Of a DNA stretch of 64,000 nucleotides, positions 25,289 through 40,200 are shown one piece after another. This DNA is from Perognathus longimembris pacificus (Eukaryota; Chordata; Mammalia; Rodentia; Heteromyidae). How positions within the stretch are numbered: the first letter of the stretch is position 1; each line of letters starts with the position of its first letter. Below the pieces are notes generated by a model. The model worked only from the letters and a program-made list of their open reading frames with translations. It was not told the origin of the DNA and did no database searches. Position numbers and translations under genes: made by a program. The stretch covers positions 102,192,094-102,256,093 of the forward strand of contig NC_063162.1 in the NCBI RefSeq assembly GCF_023159225.1. The letters run 5' to 3'.

Positions 25289-28200
25289 GGACAGAACCCA
25301 GGGCCTCAGGTATAGTAGGCAAGTGTTCTACCACTGAGCTGCATCCCAATCCTCTAACTCCCCTAGTTGTGTACTAGTACTGACTCACTCTAGGCCTATC
25401 TATGGCTCTGTCTGGCCTGTTATCAGAGGCCTGCTGGTCCCACTCTCTTCCTCATACTCCCTGTCTCCTCTCAGGCTTTGCCTCCCCTGAACGACACAGG
25501 GCTTCAGCACTCCTCCTGATATGAGGCCTTGTCCACACTTTCTTGCTGACTGGACAGAATGGTTTAGGGCAGGAAGACACTGTCCAGATAGCTGATATTA
25601 CCCCATTCTGCCTGGATTCACTGGTCACTGAGCTCAGCATGACAGCAGGCCTCCTAGGACTCCAGCTGCCCTCCGGCCCCAGGAGGCCACTCTCTCACAC
25701 CTCCTGGTCCCTTCCCTAAACCATACACCAGGAAAGGCTACCTCTTGTGTCCTGCTTCGAAATCCAGTTCTGTTGTGGAGAAGAGGGTGCCATTAGCAGA
25801 CATTTCAAAGTTTGTTGAGGGCGAGATCAGGAAGTACTTTAAAAAAAATTGGGGGAGAAGGAGAAGAAGAACAAAATTGTCAGTGCACCTGCTCACCTTC
25901 TCCCAGAAGTGTTTGTTTGGATCCCATCTTTTATTCTTGGTCTATGGAACATGGTTTTGTTGTTGGGTTTTTTTGGTGGGAGGGAGGCGGTGTTGGTGTG
26001 TGAGTGTCAGTTCTGGACCTGACCTCAGGGCCTGGGCACTGGCCCTGAGCTTTGTTGCTCAAACCTAGTGCTCTACTACTTGAGCCACAGCTCCACTTCC
26101 AGCTTTTTGGTGCTTAATTGGAGATAAGAGTCTCATAGACTTTCCAGGCCAGGCTGGCTTTGAATCACAATCCTCAGATCTCAGTCTCTTGAGTGTCTAG
26201 GATTACAGGCATGAGCCACGGTGCCTGGCGCACGGATCATTTTGGACGAAGCACAAATGGACAATTTTCAGAATTTATGACTACTAAATCAAAAAGCTTC
26301 CAGCTCAGGTTCTAAGCAGTCTTTGGCTTCTGCTTCAGTTACTGCCCCTGCCCCTGGCAGGCTCTGCCTCTGAGACCAGTCTCCTTACCTCTAATCCTTC
26401 ATGTCTGCTCCCAGACAACTTCCAGCTTTGACTCTGTGTCTTCGTTTTGTTTTGTTTTGAACAGATTTTGGTTAGACCATACTACCACACATTGGGTAAG
26501 GTAGGAGGACTATGCAAATGTGACGGAGTGTATTACATAGCTCAGTTGATGCAGAGGAGTTCTGGGTCAGTCCTGTGCTTGGGCCACATGTTTACATCAT
26601 GGTGTCATCCACTGAGTATTTTCCTGCCCTTAATTATGTGAAAATACACCTCCTCCAAAGCAAGCGGTGACCCAAAAGCAAGGTAAACTTAATGTGTCTC
26701 ATTTAAACGATAAAGTGAAGATTTCAGACTTGTTGAAAGGGAACATGTCTTTAGCAGAAGTTGGGTGGGCTCATGGGAAAAATGGATCAAGCATCTGCAG
26801 CACTGAACTCCATGCATTCGGGGCACCCATAGTCTTACCTCAACAGCTGTCTATAGGACTATGTGCCCACAAATACCAGTACTACTTTATGTGGCCACCA
26901 AGCAAGTCCTTCCCACATCCTTGAGTAGGGAGGAATCTTGTTATTCTTGGCCTCCAATGCCCAGTCCAGCTCTCTCAACAATTCCTTGCCAGAACCCCCT
27001 TGGTATGGCAGAAATACAGGCTCCTGTGTATAGCCCACAAGGAGCCAGCTCATGGGAGGACCATGGCTGTGCTACCCATGGGTGGTCAGCAAGATTGCTT
27101 CCTTCAACCAGGTACCAGAGGTGCATGCCTGTGATCCTTGCTGAGGATCTGAGGAAGCTGAGATCTGAGGATTATGGCTTGAAAGCAGTCTGGGTGAGAA
27201 AGTTCATGAGACTCTTATCTCCAATTAACCACCAAAAAGCCAGAAGTAGAGCTGTGGCTCAAGTAGTAAAGTGCAAGTCTCAGAAACAGTGCCCAGGACC
27301 TGAGTTCAAGACCAGTAGCAAAAAGAAAAAGAAAAAGATTGCTTGCTTCCTTCCTTCAAACAGGGTCAAGAAAATGGAGGGGGGAGTGAGAAGAGATGGG
27401 TCCTGGCTTAAATAACTAGTTTTTCCCATAATATAGGACAATTCACTTCCTTGCGTATTCCTCAGGGACAATCCCCCCAATTTTCTTTGGTTTTGTCAGG
27501 GAATTAAATGAAAATGCTCACTGTAAAATATGAAAGGCTACTGAAACATTTGAGACTTGGATGTTTCCATCCATTTCTTTCAGACAGCTTTAAGGTTGGA
27601 AGATTTCATTATTTTCTAGTAGGATGAGGGATGATTTATCCTCAAAGACTTAGATCTCTGAATCAGATAATCAGTGAAGATTTTGAAAGCAGAGCCACAG
27701 CCCCTGAAGTCTGGAATCAAAGAGATACGGGACAAGGTTCCAACCCACCTATTTACTGTGTGATTGCTGTGGAGTCTTTAGTACCAGAAGAGAAGACACG
27801 GAAAATAGATAAAGGATCTTTTTGGGGTCCAATATGAAGACCTTAAACCTTTTTAAAAATTGTTGACTTTTTGCTTGTTATTTAATAATCTCTTTCTGGT
27901 TGTCATGATTATAGTTTTTATGCAAAATTGAGAAAGACAGGAAAGTATATGCCACTTGTTCTGTCTCATCATTCTAGAGAACAGCCATCTTTCTTTCCTG
28001 GGAAAAGAAAAGAAATATCTTCCAAATTCTTAAGATGATGTGCTAATCAAAACAATAAAATCTCTTTCCTTTCATTTGTGTCTTGAGCATTTACCCATAG
28101 TCTTAAATCGTATTTTACAGCCCTAGGTCGTTAAATGGCACAACATTTTATTCTATAAGTTTATTTTGCTAAATCATTCTGGTTGGGTCATTTAGATGTT

Positions 28201-31200
28201 TCCTGCTCCTTTTGAAAAAGAAAAATTTTGGCAGTGCCAAGAAGCATCTTTCTCCCAGTCCCCTCAAATTGTATAAGCACCTTGGCAGCATTCCAACACA
28301 TAGTGTTTACATTCCAAGTTCCCCAGTAACTCTTGGGTTTCCAGCCCGGGGAGCAATTTGCCTGGGCCTGCAGTTGCCCACACACAGAGCAATCTTATAT
28401 CTTTGAGCTGAGCCTTCCCTGCAGGAAGTCCTCACACATCTATGAATCAGATGCCCAAGCCGAATGTGTTGGAAGGAAGGTTTGAAAGATCTCTATGGGA
28501 CATTTATTCTATGCACCTGAATCAGGTTATGTTTCCACATGTGTTTTGAAAAGCTCTAGGAGCTGGGTCTCCTGTTATTCACTCTGGTTGGTCCCAAGCA
28601 GCACAAAGTCTTGGGACACAGATATCAGACTCTGCTTCCTAAAGGCTATGGTCAGCCAAAAGAACAGACAAAGATGACAGGGAAGATGGGCTCCAGAGGG
28701 AGAAAGATGGGATGTAATGGGAAAAGAGAAGGAAGGCTCAAGACCTATCTGGAACTATGAGTCACAAATTGGGGTAGAAATTAAATTTGGTGAATCTGGA
28801 CCCAGACTTTCTGGATTCGAATCACTTTCCAGCTCCGTGTAGATGTGCAAAGAGTAACAGAACCTAACCTGTGTAAAGTGCCCCCATGAAGCATGGCCTC
28901 CTGTGAGCCCACAACAAACGTTACCTACTGTGCAGTTCAAATGTAGAATCCTGGGCTGAGAGGGTAGCTCGGTGGTAGAACATTTGTCTAGTATGTGCAA
29001 GGCCTTAGATTTGATCCTCAAAACTCAAGGAAGGAAGGGAGGGAGGGAAAGAGAGAGGGAGGGAGGGAGGTAAGTACGTTGGTACATGCCTATAATCTCA
29101 ACATTTGGGAAGCAGAGATAGGAGGACTGTGAGTTCAAGACCAGCCTGAGCTACATAGTCTGAAAAAGAAAAGTAAGATTCTAAGGGAACAGTCTTCATT
29201 TTCACTGCCACATTCTCCTCAGTGCACAATGGGGGGCTGGGCGGGGGGATAACATACTAAATTCTCAATAAATATTTGTTGTAAAACCTCACAAATATTT
29301 AAGGTTTCCTTTTTGTTCTTTTCCCATCCATGAAAGACTGACATTCCACCTTAGAAGAATCTTAAAACAAACCAACAAAAGACATCATGCTAAACCTTCT
29401 ATAAAACTCTGTAATGCTTGATTTGGCTTGGAAGCCTCCAGTTTGGTCTATAGTCTCAACAACTTCTGTGGAACAGAGATGGGGAGAGAAGAGAAAGGGC
29501 GAGGAGGAGAAAAGGTGGGGAAGGGAAGACAAGGAGACAGGAGGGAAGGGGAGACAGCAATAGATAGAAATGGTACAAAGAACCACAGAACTAGGGTCAC
29601 TGGCATTTTCCTCAATTTCTACAAAGAGGCTGATTTCCTGAAATCTTAAAAGTGTTTTTTTTTAATTAGCACTAGGCTCATTTCTTCTTTTGCCCTGAAC
29701 CTCCATGCTTTGTTCATAGAAATGGCAGTTACGTACTTAGAAAAGAGCTAATATCCATAGACTAAAAATATTGTGTCATGTGGGCCATTTGCCAGGGACT
29801 CAGTAAGGCTTTCTGTAAAACCTGGCATTCTCTCCCCCTTTCTACAGGCTTGTTTAATCAAATCTGCTCCCTTGATATTCATTCTTGGAAAACAGAAATT
29901 AAATAGAATGAAAAGCACCCGCAGCCCCCTCTCTGCCCCAGTCCTGGCTGAGGAAAGTCCTGAGTCATCAGATCAATTCAGTTCCCAGATGCTTGTCAGA
30001 CAAGCTCTCTGTACCCCACCACGGCCCAGTGCGTCCCCACCTCCCAGCCTCCTCATACCTAGCCCCTTTGCAGCTCTTGGACACAAAGGCTTCTTTAGGA
30101 AGTTAAGGAGTCCCCCACTTCAAGCCTCATTCACTATCTATGTGCTTTTGGTGTAGGGAAGAGGGGAAGGTGAGAGGAAGCTGGCCCAGGTTCTAGAAGT
30201 GTCTGTTAGGAGGTGGGGAGGGGGAACATGGGAGACATGACACATTTGGGTGGCCCCCTACTGCAATCACCCACCAATGATTCAGCCTCCCAGCTCCTAG
30301 CAAATGGAGCAGTCAACTCTGAGGACACACTAGAGCAAGTTACCCAAGGGCAAGAGAACCCTTCTTCTGCCTAAGTCCAGAGTGCCCCAGCGACTGTCTA
30401 AGCTTATGTGCATCAGAACCCAGACACTCCCCTCCCCAGAGGCCCACAGCACATAGCTGGCTCTTTAGGCTGGGATGAAAAGGTCCATACCATATAATAC
30501 CACTGTCCTGATGCAAGTCTCCCCCACTGGCAGGTGGGGGGAGGAGAGAGAAGGAAGCGATGGAGGAAGAAAAATCCACTGCCAACAGCTAGTCCTGACC
30601 CAGCTCCTTCCTAAGCTGTATGGCTATGAAGGTGAGATAAGTGGGTTATAGGCAAGTGCTTAACTGTTTTAAAGAAACATGTTGACATGTGTGCCAGTAC
30701 TGAGGCTTGAACTCAGGGCCTGGGTGCTGTCTGTCCCTCAAGCTTTTCTGCTCAAGATTGGTGCTTTACCACTTGAGCCACAGCTTCATTTCTGGTTTTC
30801 TGGTGGTTAAATGGAGATAAGAGCCTTGCCCTGGCTGGCTTTGCACTAGGATCCTCAGCTCTCAGCCTTCTGAGTAGCTAGTATTACAGCTATGAGCCAC
30901 CCACAAGTGCCTGACAGGAATCCTTGTATTAATATATAACCCTGCAGATGTGATGACTTTGCATTCTTTACCATAGACAGCCTGGGTGGTATGGTGTAGG
31001 ACTCAGGCTTTGCTACTCTTCAGGACAATGACCCTCATCTGTCTCTCTCCTAAAATATTCCAGGCAGAGGCAGCCACAAAACTGGCATGGAGATCGTCCT
31101 ATCCCTGCCTTTCCCTTTTCTGAGCATGTTAACAAGAACCCGGAGGTGAATGCCTTTAGTGAAGACTTTCAGTTGTAACTCTGGAGTTAATAGGCAGACA

Positions 31201-34200
31201 CCAAGAATGCTAAAAAAGTGGGATACAGGGATGTGTGCTGTGTGGGTGCTGTCACTCATGAAGGAAAAGGTGGTCAATAGCAGAATTTCCAGAACAAGGA
31301 AGAAAGAGAAGAGCAGGAGATAGCTAGGAGATTTTGGTTCTCACTGAAGATACCTGGCCCAGGTTAAAAACCCTCAGTTCCCCTCTCAACTATGGACCAT
31401 CAATGTCCTATCCAGCCAGGACTTTGCTAGGCCCAGGTTCAGCCTATAATATCAATTTACTCCCAGGAAGATCAAAAGGCTAGACTGGCTGACAGTTCTT
31501 GGAGCCACAAAGAAGATGGTCTGAGCATGCCTTCTGCATTGCCCTCCCACTAGCCTTGCTACTAGCTAGATTATTACTCTTTTAATTTAATCCTTTATCT
31601 GCCCTGGTGAAGACAAAGCACACCTCATTTTATGCAAAGCCCTTCCTTAATAGAAGGGCCAGAGAAAGCTCCTTAATGGAGGGATGGCTACACTAGATCA
31701 CTTTGCCTCCAGCTGAGAAACCTATTAATGTCTGGTCTCCACGGAGGCTCTGCTCCAGTCACAGGGCCATCAGGAAGCCAGGCCAGGAGAGGGAGGGCAG
31801 GTAAGAGGGGGTGAGTCTCCAGGGAGTATGAAGAAATGCTGGAAATGTAACTCTTTGCATGCAGAACATCTTTCTCTTCTTTATGTTTGAGTCTATCATT
31901 GTCATCGTCATTATCATCATCATCATTATTATTGTTATTAGTATTGCTATTATTTTGTTCCAGTACTGGGGCTTGAACTCAGGGCTTTGAGCTTTTGCTT
32001 GGATTTTTCACTCAAGGCAAATGCTCTACCACTTGAACCACACCACCAGTTCCTTGAGCCAGCTATGAAGCCAACTTCTGAGTCCCTGGTCCACCTGCAT
32101 CCACCTCTCAAGGTGCCCACAAAGGAAGAGCTAGAGCTAGACCTCAACCTGGGCATGACATACTAGCTGCTAGCCTTGGGCTCATGAGATATGAGAGGAG
32201 TCTGAACACAAATGAGCTTTAAGTATAAAACACAAGGCAAATTTCAGTGGTATGCCAAAAAGGATGTAAAATATCTCACTCATCTTTATTTTGATTATGA
32301 GTTAGAATGGAAATACATTGGATATATTGGGTTAAGCAATCTCTCTCGTAATCAATGTCATCTGTTTTCTTAGACTTTTACTGTGGCTACCAGGACATTT
32401 AATATGACACGCAGTGCTCATTTTCTGGTTTCATTGGATAGTGTGAGTCCAACATTGAACCGCATTGGTCTAAACAATGTACAACTACATTCTTTTATTT
32501 ACTTTTTAATTGTTGTCTTCAAATATGAAGGGGAGTTCATTCAATTGGATATATCCATTTATTTATCCATACAATGCATCTTGACCGGAGCCACCCCTTT
32601 CCAACCATATTCTTTTAAGTTTTCTTTTAAAAGGCTAAAAGGAAGGAACAAACGCCAGAGGTTTCTGAATCAGCCCCTCTGGGTAAGGCCTGTAAGCAGC
32701 AGCGCTGTTGGCTCTATGGTTAGCTGGGTGGAATTCACTTCCATTTTCCCCTCCAGATGGGGCTGCCTGGTTTCTGTGTGTTCACCGGGTATGGTCAGGC
32801 AGATGGAGGAGCATGGGCAGCCAGGCTAAACAATTAAGAGACTTCATGGCAGGGTGGGGGTCTGATGGGAGGGAGTTCAAGAGCCCCTGGCAGCTCCATT
32901 AAGGAAAATGAATTTTAATGGGTCAAAAGAGGCACCAATGGTCTCAAACTGTAGCTTAAGATAGCACTCCACTTATTTTTTTTTGGTAATACTGGGATTT
33001 GAACTCAGGGTTTTGCACTGCTAGGTAGGCATTCTACCCTATGAGGCATGCCATGCCCCTAAAAAAAAAAAGTCATTATTTTTTGCATGGAGTATCCCTG
33101 GACCACAATGCTCCTATTGATGCTTCCTAAGTAATTGGAATGACAGGTGTGCACCAGCATGCCCAGTTTTTTAATCTCACGAACTTTTTGTCTGGGATGG
33201 GCTCACCTTTAACCATGAGCCCCTTAATTTCAGCTTCCCTAGTAGGATTACAGATGTGAGTCACCATACCCGGCTCCTTGGGACTCCTTTTTTCTATTTT
33301 TTCATTTTTCCTTCCTTTAATTTGTCTTGAAGCAGTTTGGCTTCACCTTTTATAAAGGCCATGTTAGTGTCTGGCTTTGGGTGTGTTCTTGATACTTCTT
33401 TTTAAAACACTACAGGTCAGTATCTTGTTTTTTTTTGGTTGTTTTTTTTTTTTACCAATTTAAAATTTTAAAACACTGAGCAGTTTGGGCATGCCTGGCA
33501 CTGTGCTAAGTGGCTTTACATACAGTACCTAATATCCCTAATGCTGTTCTATTTCTCTTTCTGCATTACTTATGAAGAAATTGAAGCTCAGAGAAGTTAA
33601 GAACTTGTCCAAGATCACACAGCACTATGACTCTAGGCTGAAGCATTTGTCTTCAGAACCCATTCCAGTCATCCCATCATCTGCTCTGGAAGTGGACAGA
33701 GTATAGTCCTGGCTGCCACTGCCCACCCCCACCCCTGCCTGGCTTGACCACCAGTCTCCTGTGCCAAGGCCCACAATGGACAAACCCTTCTGCTATTTGC
33801 CAGGAAGACTTACACTAAGTGGCAGGTTCTGACTTGTGTCTTCTGGATCGAAGGCCTCAAGCTGATAAATGAACCCAGGCTTTGCTCTTTCTGCTACGTA
33901 GAGCTCTAAACCTGTGCCAACATACAAATGGAAATACAGAAAGTTCTATCAGACAAAGCAAACGAGGTCCAATACAGCTGAACTCCACCATGGACAGGGG
34001 TCAATAATAAAGGCCCAGGGTCAAAGCTGTAGCCTCCTTGTGGGAGTGGATCCTTTTACGGCAACTAATGAAGTACAAAGGTGTCATTTATCTCCATGGA
34101 GAGTGATCTGGGTGGGGGAGAGGAGGATGTTATTTGGGTGAGGGTAGGTGAGGAGAACAGAGAGTTGGGAAGTGGCCACCTTGCATTAGCTTCTCCGTGA

Positions 34201-37200
34201 TCCAGGGTCATGTTGCTCCCAAGTCCTGCCAAGGTAACCCCTTGAAGTACACCTAGTATCCCAGCAGGGAGGGGCACCTGCAATGAGGGGCTCACCACAA
34301 GTACAGAACAGAGGGAGGATGGCAGGAGAGGCCCATGGAGGCTCAGGGAAGGAGCCAAAAGTACACCACAGTGTTTGGTGATGGAGTCGAGGGAGGTAGG
34401 TGCAGGCAACCTCGCCTGATAGGCCACCACATTCTTGCTGAAACCTTCTTGAGTGGGGGCAGTGTGATGAGGACTTAATGTTTATTTTCTCGTTTCACCT
34501 TCACAGTAAGCCAATAGTGTTAAAGAAGATATTGTAATTTTTAATTTTTTTAATAAATGTATGTACCGGTACTAGGGCTTAAACTCAGGGCCAGGCCACT
34601 GTCCCTGAGCTTTTTCATTCAAGGCTGGTGCTCTACCAACTTTGAGCCATAGCTCCACTTCCAGATTTTTGGCAGTTAATTGGAGATAAAAATCTCACAG
34701 ACTTTCCTGCTTGGGCTTGCTTTGAACTATGATCCTCAGATCTCAGCCTCCTGAGTACCTCAGATTGTAGATGTGAGCCTTCAACACCTGGTATAACCAT
34801 GCCAGGATATCATAATTATTCTTTTCACGCAACCAACACTTTACAAGTGAAGAAACTGGTGCCCTAACAAGTTAGGAAGTCCTTGCAACTACTAGGTGGT
34901 ACAATTAGAACTCAGACCCAGACTGTCTTGGACCTGAGCTTGAGCTCAGGTGAAGACACTGGAGAGTGGGGTGATGCAGGCAATGGAGTGTGTATCAAGA
35001 GCTTGGTTTGGGGCACGCTATGTTTGAGAAGACATTCAACACCCAGGTGACATTGACTAGAACAAGTGGGTGTCTGGGTGGGGAGTTCAGGAGAATACCT
35101 GGGCTGAAACAAAACTTGGAGGTCACTATATAGATGGTGTTCAAAGCCAGAAGGTTGCTCTAAGTAATCCACACAGGTGCCAGTTCTTCATATTGTCCCT
35201 AAGCTGTGGCAAATACTCAAGGGAGCATGATCTATTGGGAGATCTCTAGAATGATCCTGTGTTCTCCTAGAACTGGGAGGGGACCGAGGGAGCCACAGAT
35301 GTGGGGGCTTTTGTAAAGGGTTGGATGGTATGATTGCTGGGTTGAGCCGGAGGCCGTTTCATTTATCCCCTGCTCATTAAGCAGCTGCCTTTTCCAAGGA
35401 AACAGCTGCTTGTTTATTTACTTGTGCTGTTCTGCTGTGTCCTCCAGGGTCCTCCCTGATGCCACCGTCTGGGCCGCATTGTCCCTGCCTCAATGTGTTG
35501 GTGTGTTTTACCTTTTGCCAAGTTGCCTTGGAACTGAGGTGGCTCGTTCACATCTGTTATCTGAACAGTCAGGACCTGCAGGTCTGTGACACCAACATCA
35601 TCTTTCACATAAATCTGCAAATCAAATGTGTGTGGTCCTGTCTCGAAATCTAGTTGTGCCTTCCCAGTGGTGACAACCTATAACAAAATGCAAAATTCTT
35701 AGCAACCATAGGAACGGCAAGTTATTTGGTATGCATGCGTTTTGCAAGGGGACCTGACAAGCAAAGCCACAGCCAGCCTTGTGGAGACTGTTTTTCTCTC
35801 AGGCAGTTGTTTTGCCTTAGTCCTTCCAAGAGAAGCCCATGGCACTTCACAAAAGAGATTCCCGGGTGGGATGCTGCTTTTCATAGGAAAGAAAAATATT
35901 CAGGAGACATCCTTCTGTAATTGACCAGAGACAGAAAGCCTGGCTTTTCAAAATCTACTGCGACTTGGTGTTGGCCACTAGGCAGATCCCTTAGTTACTC
36001 CAAACATGGTTGGATTTTCTTAAGAAAGGATGCTTCCAGGTGCCTGTGGTAATCCTTCCAGATAATCCTTAGTTACTCAGGAGGCTGACATCTGAGGTTT
36101 GAAGCCAGCCTGGGCAGGAAGAGTCTGTGAGACTTTTATCTCCAATGAATCACAGAAAATGCTGGAAGTAGAGCTGTGGCTCAAGTAGTAGAGTGCCAGC
36201 CTTGAGCAAAAGAGCTCAGAGACAGCACCTGCATTCAAGCCTCAGGACCAGCACTAAAAAAAAAAAAAGGACAGGAGGCAAAGGAAAAGAAAAGGCGCTG
36301 TGCCTCCCTGAAATCACTGTTGCATTTTCACACATCACTCTACTCTAATTTTCCTAAAGCTACCCCCAAGAATAAATAAGAAGAGAATGACACATGTGCA
36401 TAAACAAGAAATGTTAACGTAATCAACATGCCATTCACTTCTTTCCGTGTCTTTTGCCTGCATTCTTCTGTTGCCAGGAACTTTGTCCTCTGAAGCGTAA
36501 AGGTTTTGGAGAGATGTGAGGCACCCTGTGAGGGGTGGGAGGGCCAGCAGAATCTAAAGATGATACCAAGAGGGTCCCTTGTGGTTCATGTTGGGGGGCA
36601 GAAGGGCAGGGGCGTCCTGTTGAGGCTGGGTAGAGCCAGCCTGTCATCTGGCTCATATCTCTGGCACATCCTGCCTCCAATTTAGCCTCTGAGATTTATC
36701 ATCATCACTGAGGCCAGTGATGAGGCCGAGAGCTCTCAAGTGCAAGCAACCTATACCTACCAATTCATGAATAGATACACGAAATGTAGCATGCTTATAA
36801 TGGTCTATTATTCAGCTATTAAAAAAAAGAGTGATGGGCTGGGGATATAGCCTAGTGGCAAGAGTGCCTGCCTCAGATACACGAGGCCCTAGGTTCGATT
36901 CCCCAGCACCACATATACAGAAAACGGCCAGAAGCGGCGCTGTGGCTCAAGTGGCAGAGTGCTAGCCTTGAGCGTGAAGAAGCCAGGGACAGTGCTCAGG
37001 CCCTGAGTCCAAGGCCCAGGACTGGCCAAAAAAAAAAAAAAAAAAAAAAGAGTGAAGGTCTGATACATGTTATAACATGGGTGATCCTTGAAACTTTATG
37101 TGAGTTAAAAGAAGCCAGTCATTAAACACTACATTCTAGAGGATCCCACTCATACAAAATGTCCAGGAGAGAAAGCGTATAAAGACAGAAAGCTGATTAG

Positions 37201-40200
37201 TGGTTACAAGGGACTGGGTATGGAGTGACTGCTGAGAATAGAGTGACAGCTAATTGTGACATGATTTCATAGGGTAGTGAAATATTTCTAAAATTAGATT
37301 GTGGCGATGGTTGCATGACTCTATACTAAAAACCACTGAGTTGTATCACTTAAATGGGCAAATAATATGCCGTGTGAATTAGCATCTCAACAAAGCTATT
37401 TTTTGTTTTAAAAAACAATGAGAGCTTTGGAGCCAGACTGCCTGGTTTTCAGTCTCAGCTCAGCTACCTCCTTGCTGTGCAACCGAGGACAAATTGCCTA
37501 ATTTCTCTATGCTTCATATTCCTCATCTATGGATAAGAGGAGATACTAAACAATAGCATCAATAGATTGATTTGAGGATTATGGGAGCAGACACAAGTAA
37601 AGCATCATCCACAGTGCCCGACATATCTGATGTACTCTGTATGCAGGAATCTATGGACAAGGCTTCAAGAAGACAGGCAGCAGTTGAAAAAGCAAGCCAG
37701 GTAGCAACAGGGTCAGTAGACAGGGCAGGTAAGGCCCAGAACCAGCAGCACCCGATGCAGAGGTGGAGACTGAGGTGTTCTGTGTTCCTTGAGTAGCAGA
37801 GGGCCCAGTCCTGCTGAGGGGGGTGGAGAGTGGAGGTGGCGGGCACCAGGATGCCGACCTCACCGCTGCCACTTGGGCTTTGCAGGTCTGTGGTCTTCCC
37901 AGCACAGACTTCTTACAAGCATCCCCAATGATGCTATGGGTTGGGTATGATCCTTGTGCAGACCAGGCCAGCTTGAGCCCATTGGGTCCTAAGAGGATTG
38001 TAAGCATGACAGATGGCAATTGCAGGGGGTGTCCCAGATCATTGAGGAAGGAGATGGAGGAGAATACCAAAGTCCAAGTAAATCCAGACACTTGGGCCCA
38101 AAGGCATCCTTAGAAGATGCCCAAGGTGACCAGAGGAAAGGTGCAATGGCAGGGTGGCTGTCCCATGGGGAAGGATGGCCGTGGAAAAAGACGCAATAAA
38201 CTAGAAAACCGACAGGCTCTTCAGTGTCAGTGGCTGGGTTTGAAAATATTCAAGAGGCACCATCACATAGTAGGAGGGTCACTGAGACTTAGAGATGTAT
38301 TTTTCATTTTCTTAGAGGCTTATATTTTTATTAAAGGGCATATATCTTGTATATTAAATCGGCCTATTCTTAGATTTCTTTCTAAAAATATCACAGACTC
38401 AGAAAAAGCAGAATCAGTACATAGAAAGCTTGAGGTGTGTTGGGGTTTTTTTTCTTTTTTTTAGTGGGGGGGGGGGGGTGGGCGTTCTGACCAGGATTCA
38501 AATTCAGTTTCTGATTCTTACACTGACTGGCTAGAGCCCTACCATCTGAGCCATCCCTCCAAGCTCCAGGGGTGGATTTTTAAGATCAATACCCAGTGTA
38601 CCCCATCCAATGCATTTAATTAGGCAATGTGCACCTGACACCTGGTTTGAGGTATAGGCTCTTGGCACTGAGGAGCAACAAGCCTGTCACTTAGAGCAAA
38701 CATGTGGTACAATGTTCATGGGGGCTATATTTAGTAGAGAAAGAGAGTCCAAAGACCAGGGGACCCCAAACAGGGCTTGTGAGTCTTGGAAAACAGGAAG
38801 TTAAGCAGAGGAAATCAAAAGAAAAGCCAGCAGGTCTGGAGCCCCATGCCTTTCAGTCTTTGCCTCTTACCTCAAAGTCAGTGCCTGTCACACTGTTCAC
38901 TGTGAATACTTCAGCCTCGGTGAAGGGACTCGAGTTGATTATCAGAGGAAACAGTGGCATCACAGGTGACCCAGACACGGACAGACTCACAGAGAACTTG
39001 TGCACCAAAGTCCCAGGGGGAGAATTCTCTGCTACGTTGCTGGTGGCAGGTAAGTGGATCAGGTGCAGTGCTTCTCCTGTGGATGTGGAAAGATGCAAAG
39101 GTGCAGAAACACAAAGCTTTTTTTTTTTTTTGCTGGGAACAGGAAACTTAACACCCTGGTCTGTGGCTTCAGCTCCTGGTAATAATGGGCTCTGGTCACT
39201 CCTCAGGAACAGGGCTTGTGCCAAGCACTAGAAGTGGTAATGTGACATTGGGAGCCAAGGAAACAACCCCACCAAACACCCGTGAAGTCCACTGCTGTCA
39301 TTCTGTAAACAAAGCTGCTGCTTTCCTCTGCCTGCTCGCTCTCTTCCTCCTTTCTCTGTCAAAGAGTGAAAGCAAGAGAAACATGATCCTCTCCTCCTGC
39401 GACAGAAGCCCACACTGCAAAGCTCTCCTTAGGTAATGGTGTCCTCTCTCTTGCAAGGGTCCAGAAGTTTCTAAAAGGTAATAAACTCCTCTGTGGCAAT
39501 GCTTAATTCCTGGGGTCATCTGAGAACTGAGTGCCAATGACTAGAGAACTCCAAAATCTCGATGGATCTCTCCACATCCATTGTTAATGTCAAGGACAAT
39601 TATCTGCTATTGCTAGATGCTAGATTGTTGGGCATCAAGTCTACAGGGTCAGCCAGGTGAGAACAGAAGCAGTTCAGGAAGACACATGAATTGCCTTGGG
39701 CTGCGTTACAGATGAGGAATTTGACAACTGAAGACAAAGTGTGTTCTTTCCAGTAAAAACTTGGTCCCCAGGATGTTCTTTGAGACTTGGTCAGTACTGA
39801 AAACAGCAACCAGAGCCCCCTCACTTCTCTCATGGTTTTATACTGCCAGCTACTATTATGAGCTGAATAAAGAATGTCCCCTAGGGGCTGGGAATATGGC
39901 CTAGTGGCAAGAGTGCTTGCCTCATATACTATATACATGAAGCCCTGGGTTTGAGTCCCCAGAACCACATATATAGAAAATGGCCAGAAGTGGCGCTGTG
40001 GCTCAAGTGGCAGAGTGCTAGCCTTGAGCAAAGAGAAGCCAGGGACAGTGCTCAGGCCCTGAGTCCAAGGCCCAGGACTGGCAAAAAAAAAAAAAGAATG
40101 TCCCCTAAAGATTCACATCCACCCAGAGCCCCAAAATGTACCCTAGTTTGAAACTAGAGCCTGGTATACAGGTGTACAGATCCAGTGACTGCAATCTTTG

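Larger units (their letters stand above)
24527..25741 (-). other. CDHR3 intron 5
   Basis: Contains a TG microsatellite, a dimeric SINE and a tandemly duplicated ID/TATC block (all listed). 24527-24795 and 25375-25741 are unique-looking. Confidence 0.8.
25837..33813 (-). other. CDHR3 intron 4
   Basis: SINEs at about 26000, 27108, 28952, 30692, 31955 and 32975 are listed separately. The stretches 26231-27107, 27336-28951, 29166-30691, 30917-31884 and 32059-32974 look unique. 29470-29560 is a purine-rich GGAGA tract. No exon was found. Confidence 0.75.
35678..38870 (-). other. CDHR3 intron 2
   Basis: Dimeric SINE (36035-36260), ancient L1 fragment (36750-37400) split by a young SINE, and a G homopolymer (38465-38478). 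37401-38460 is unique-looking and has no recognised exon. Confidence 0.78.

Noticed and set aside
38853..39224. 123-codon minus-strand frame as a single exon
   Set aside because: The exon is only 38871-39076; the ends of the open frame run through clear splice sites and a poly-pyrimidine tract.
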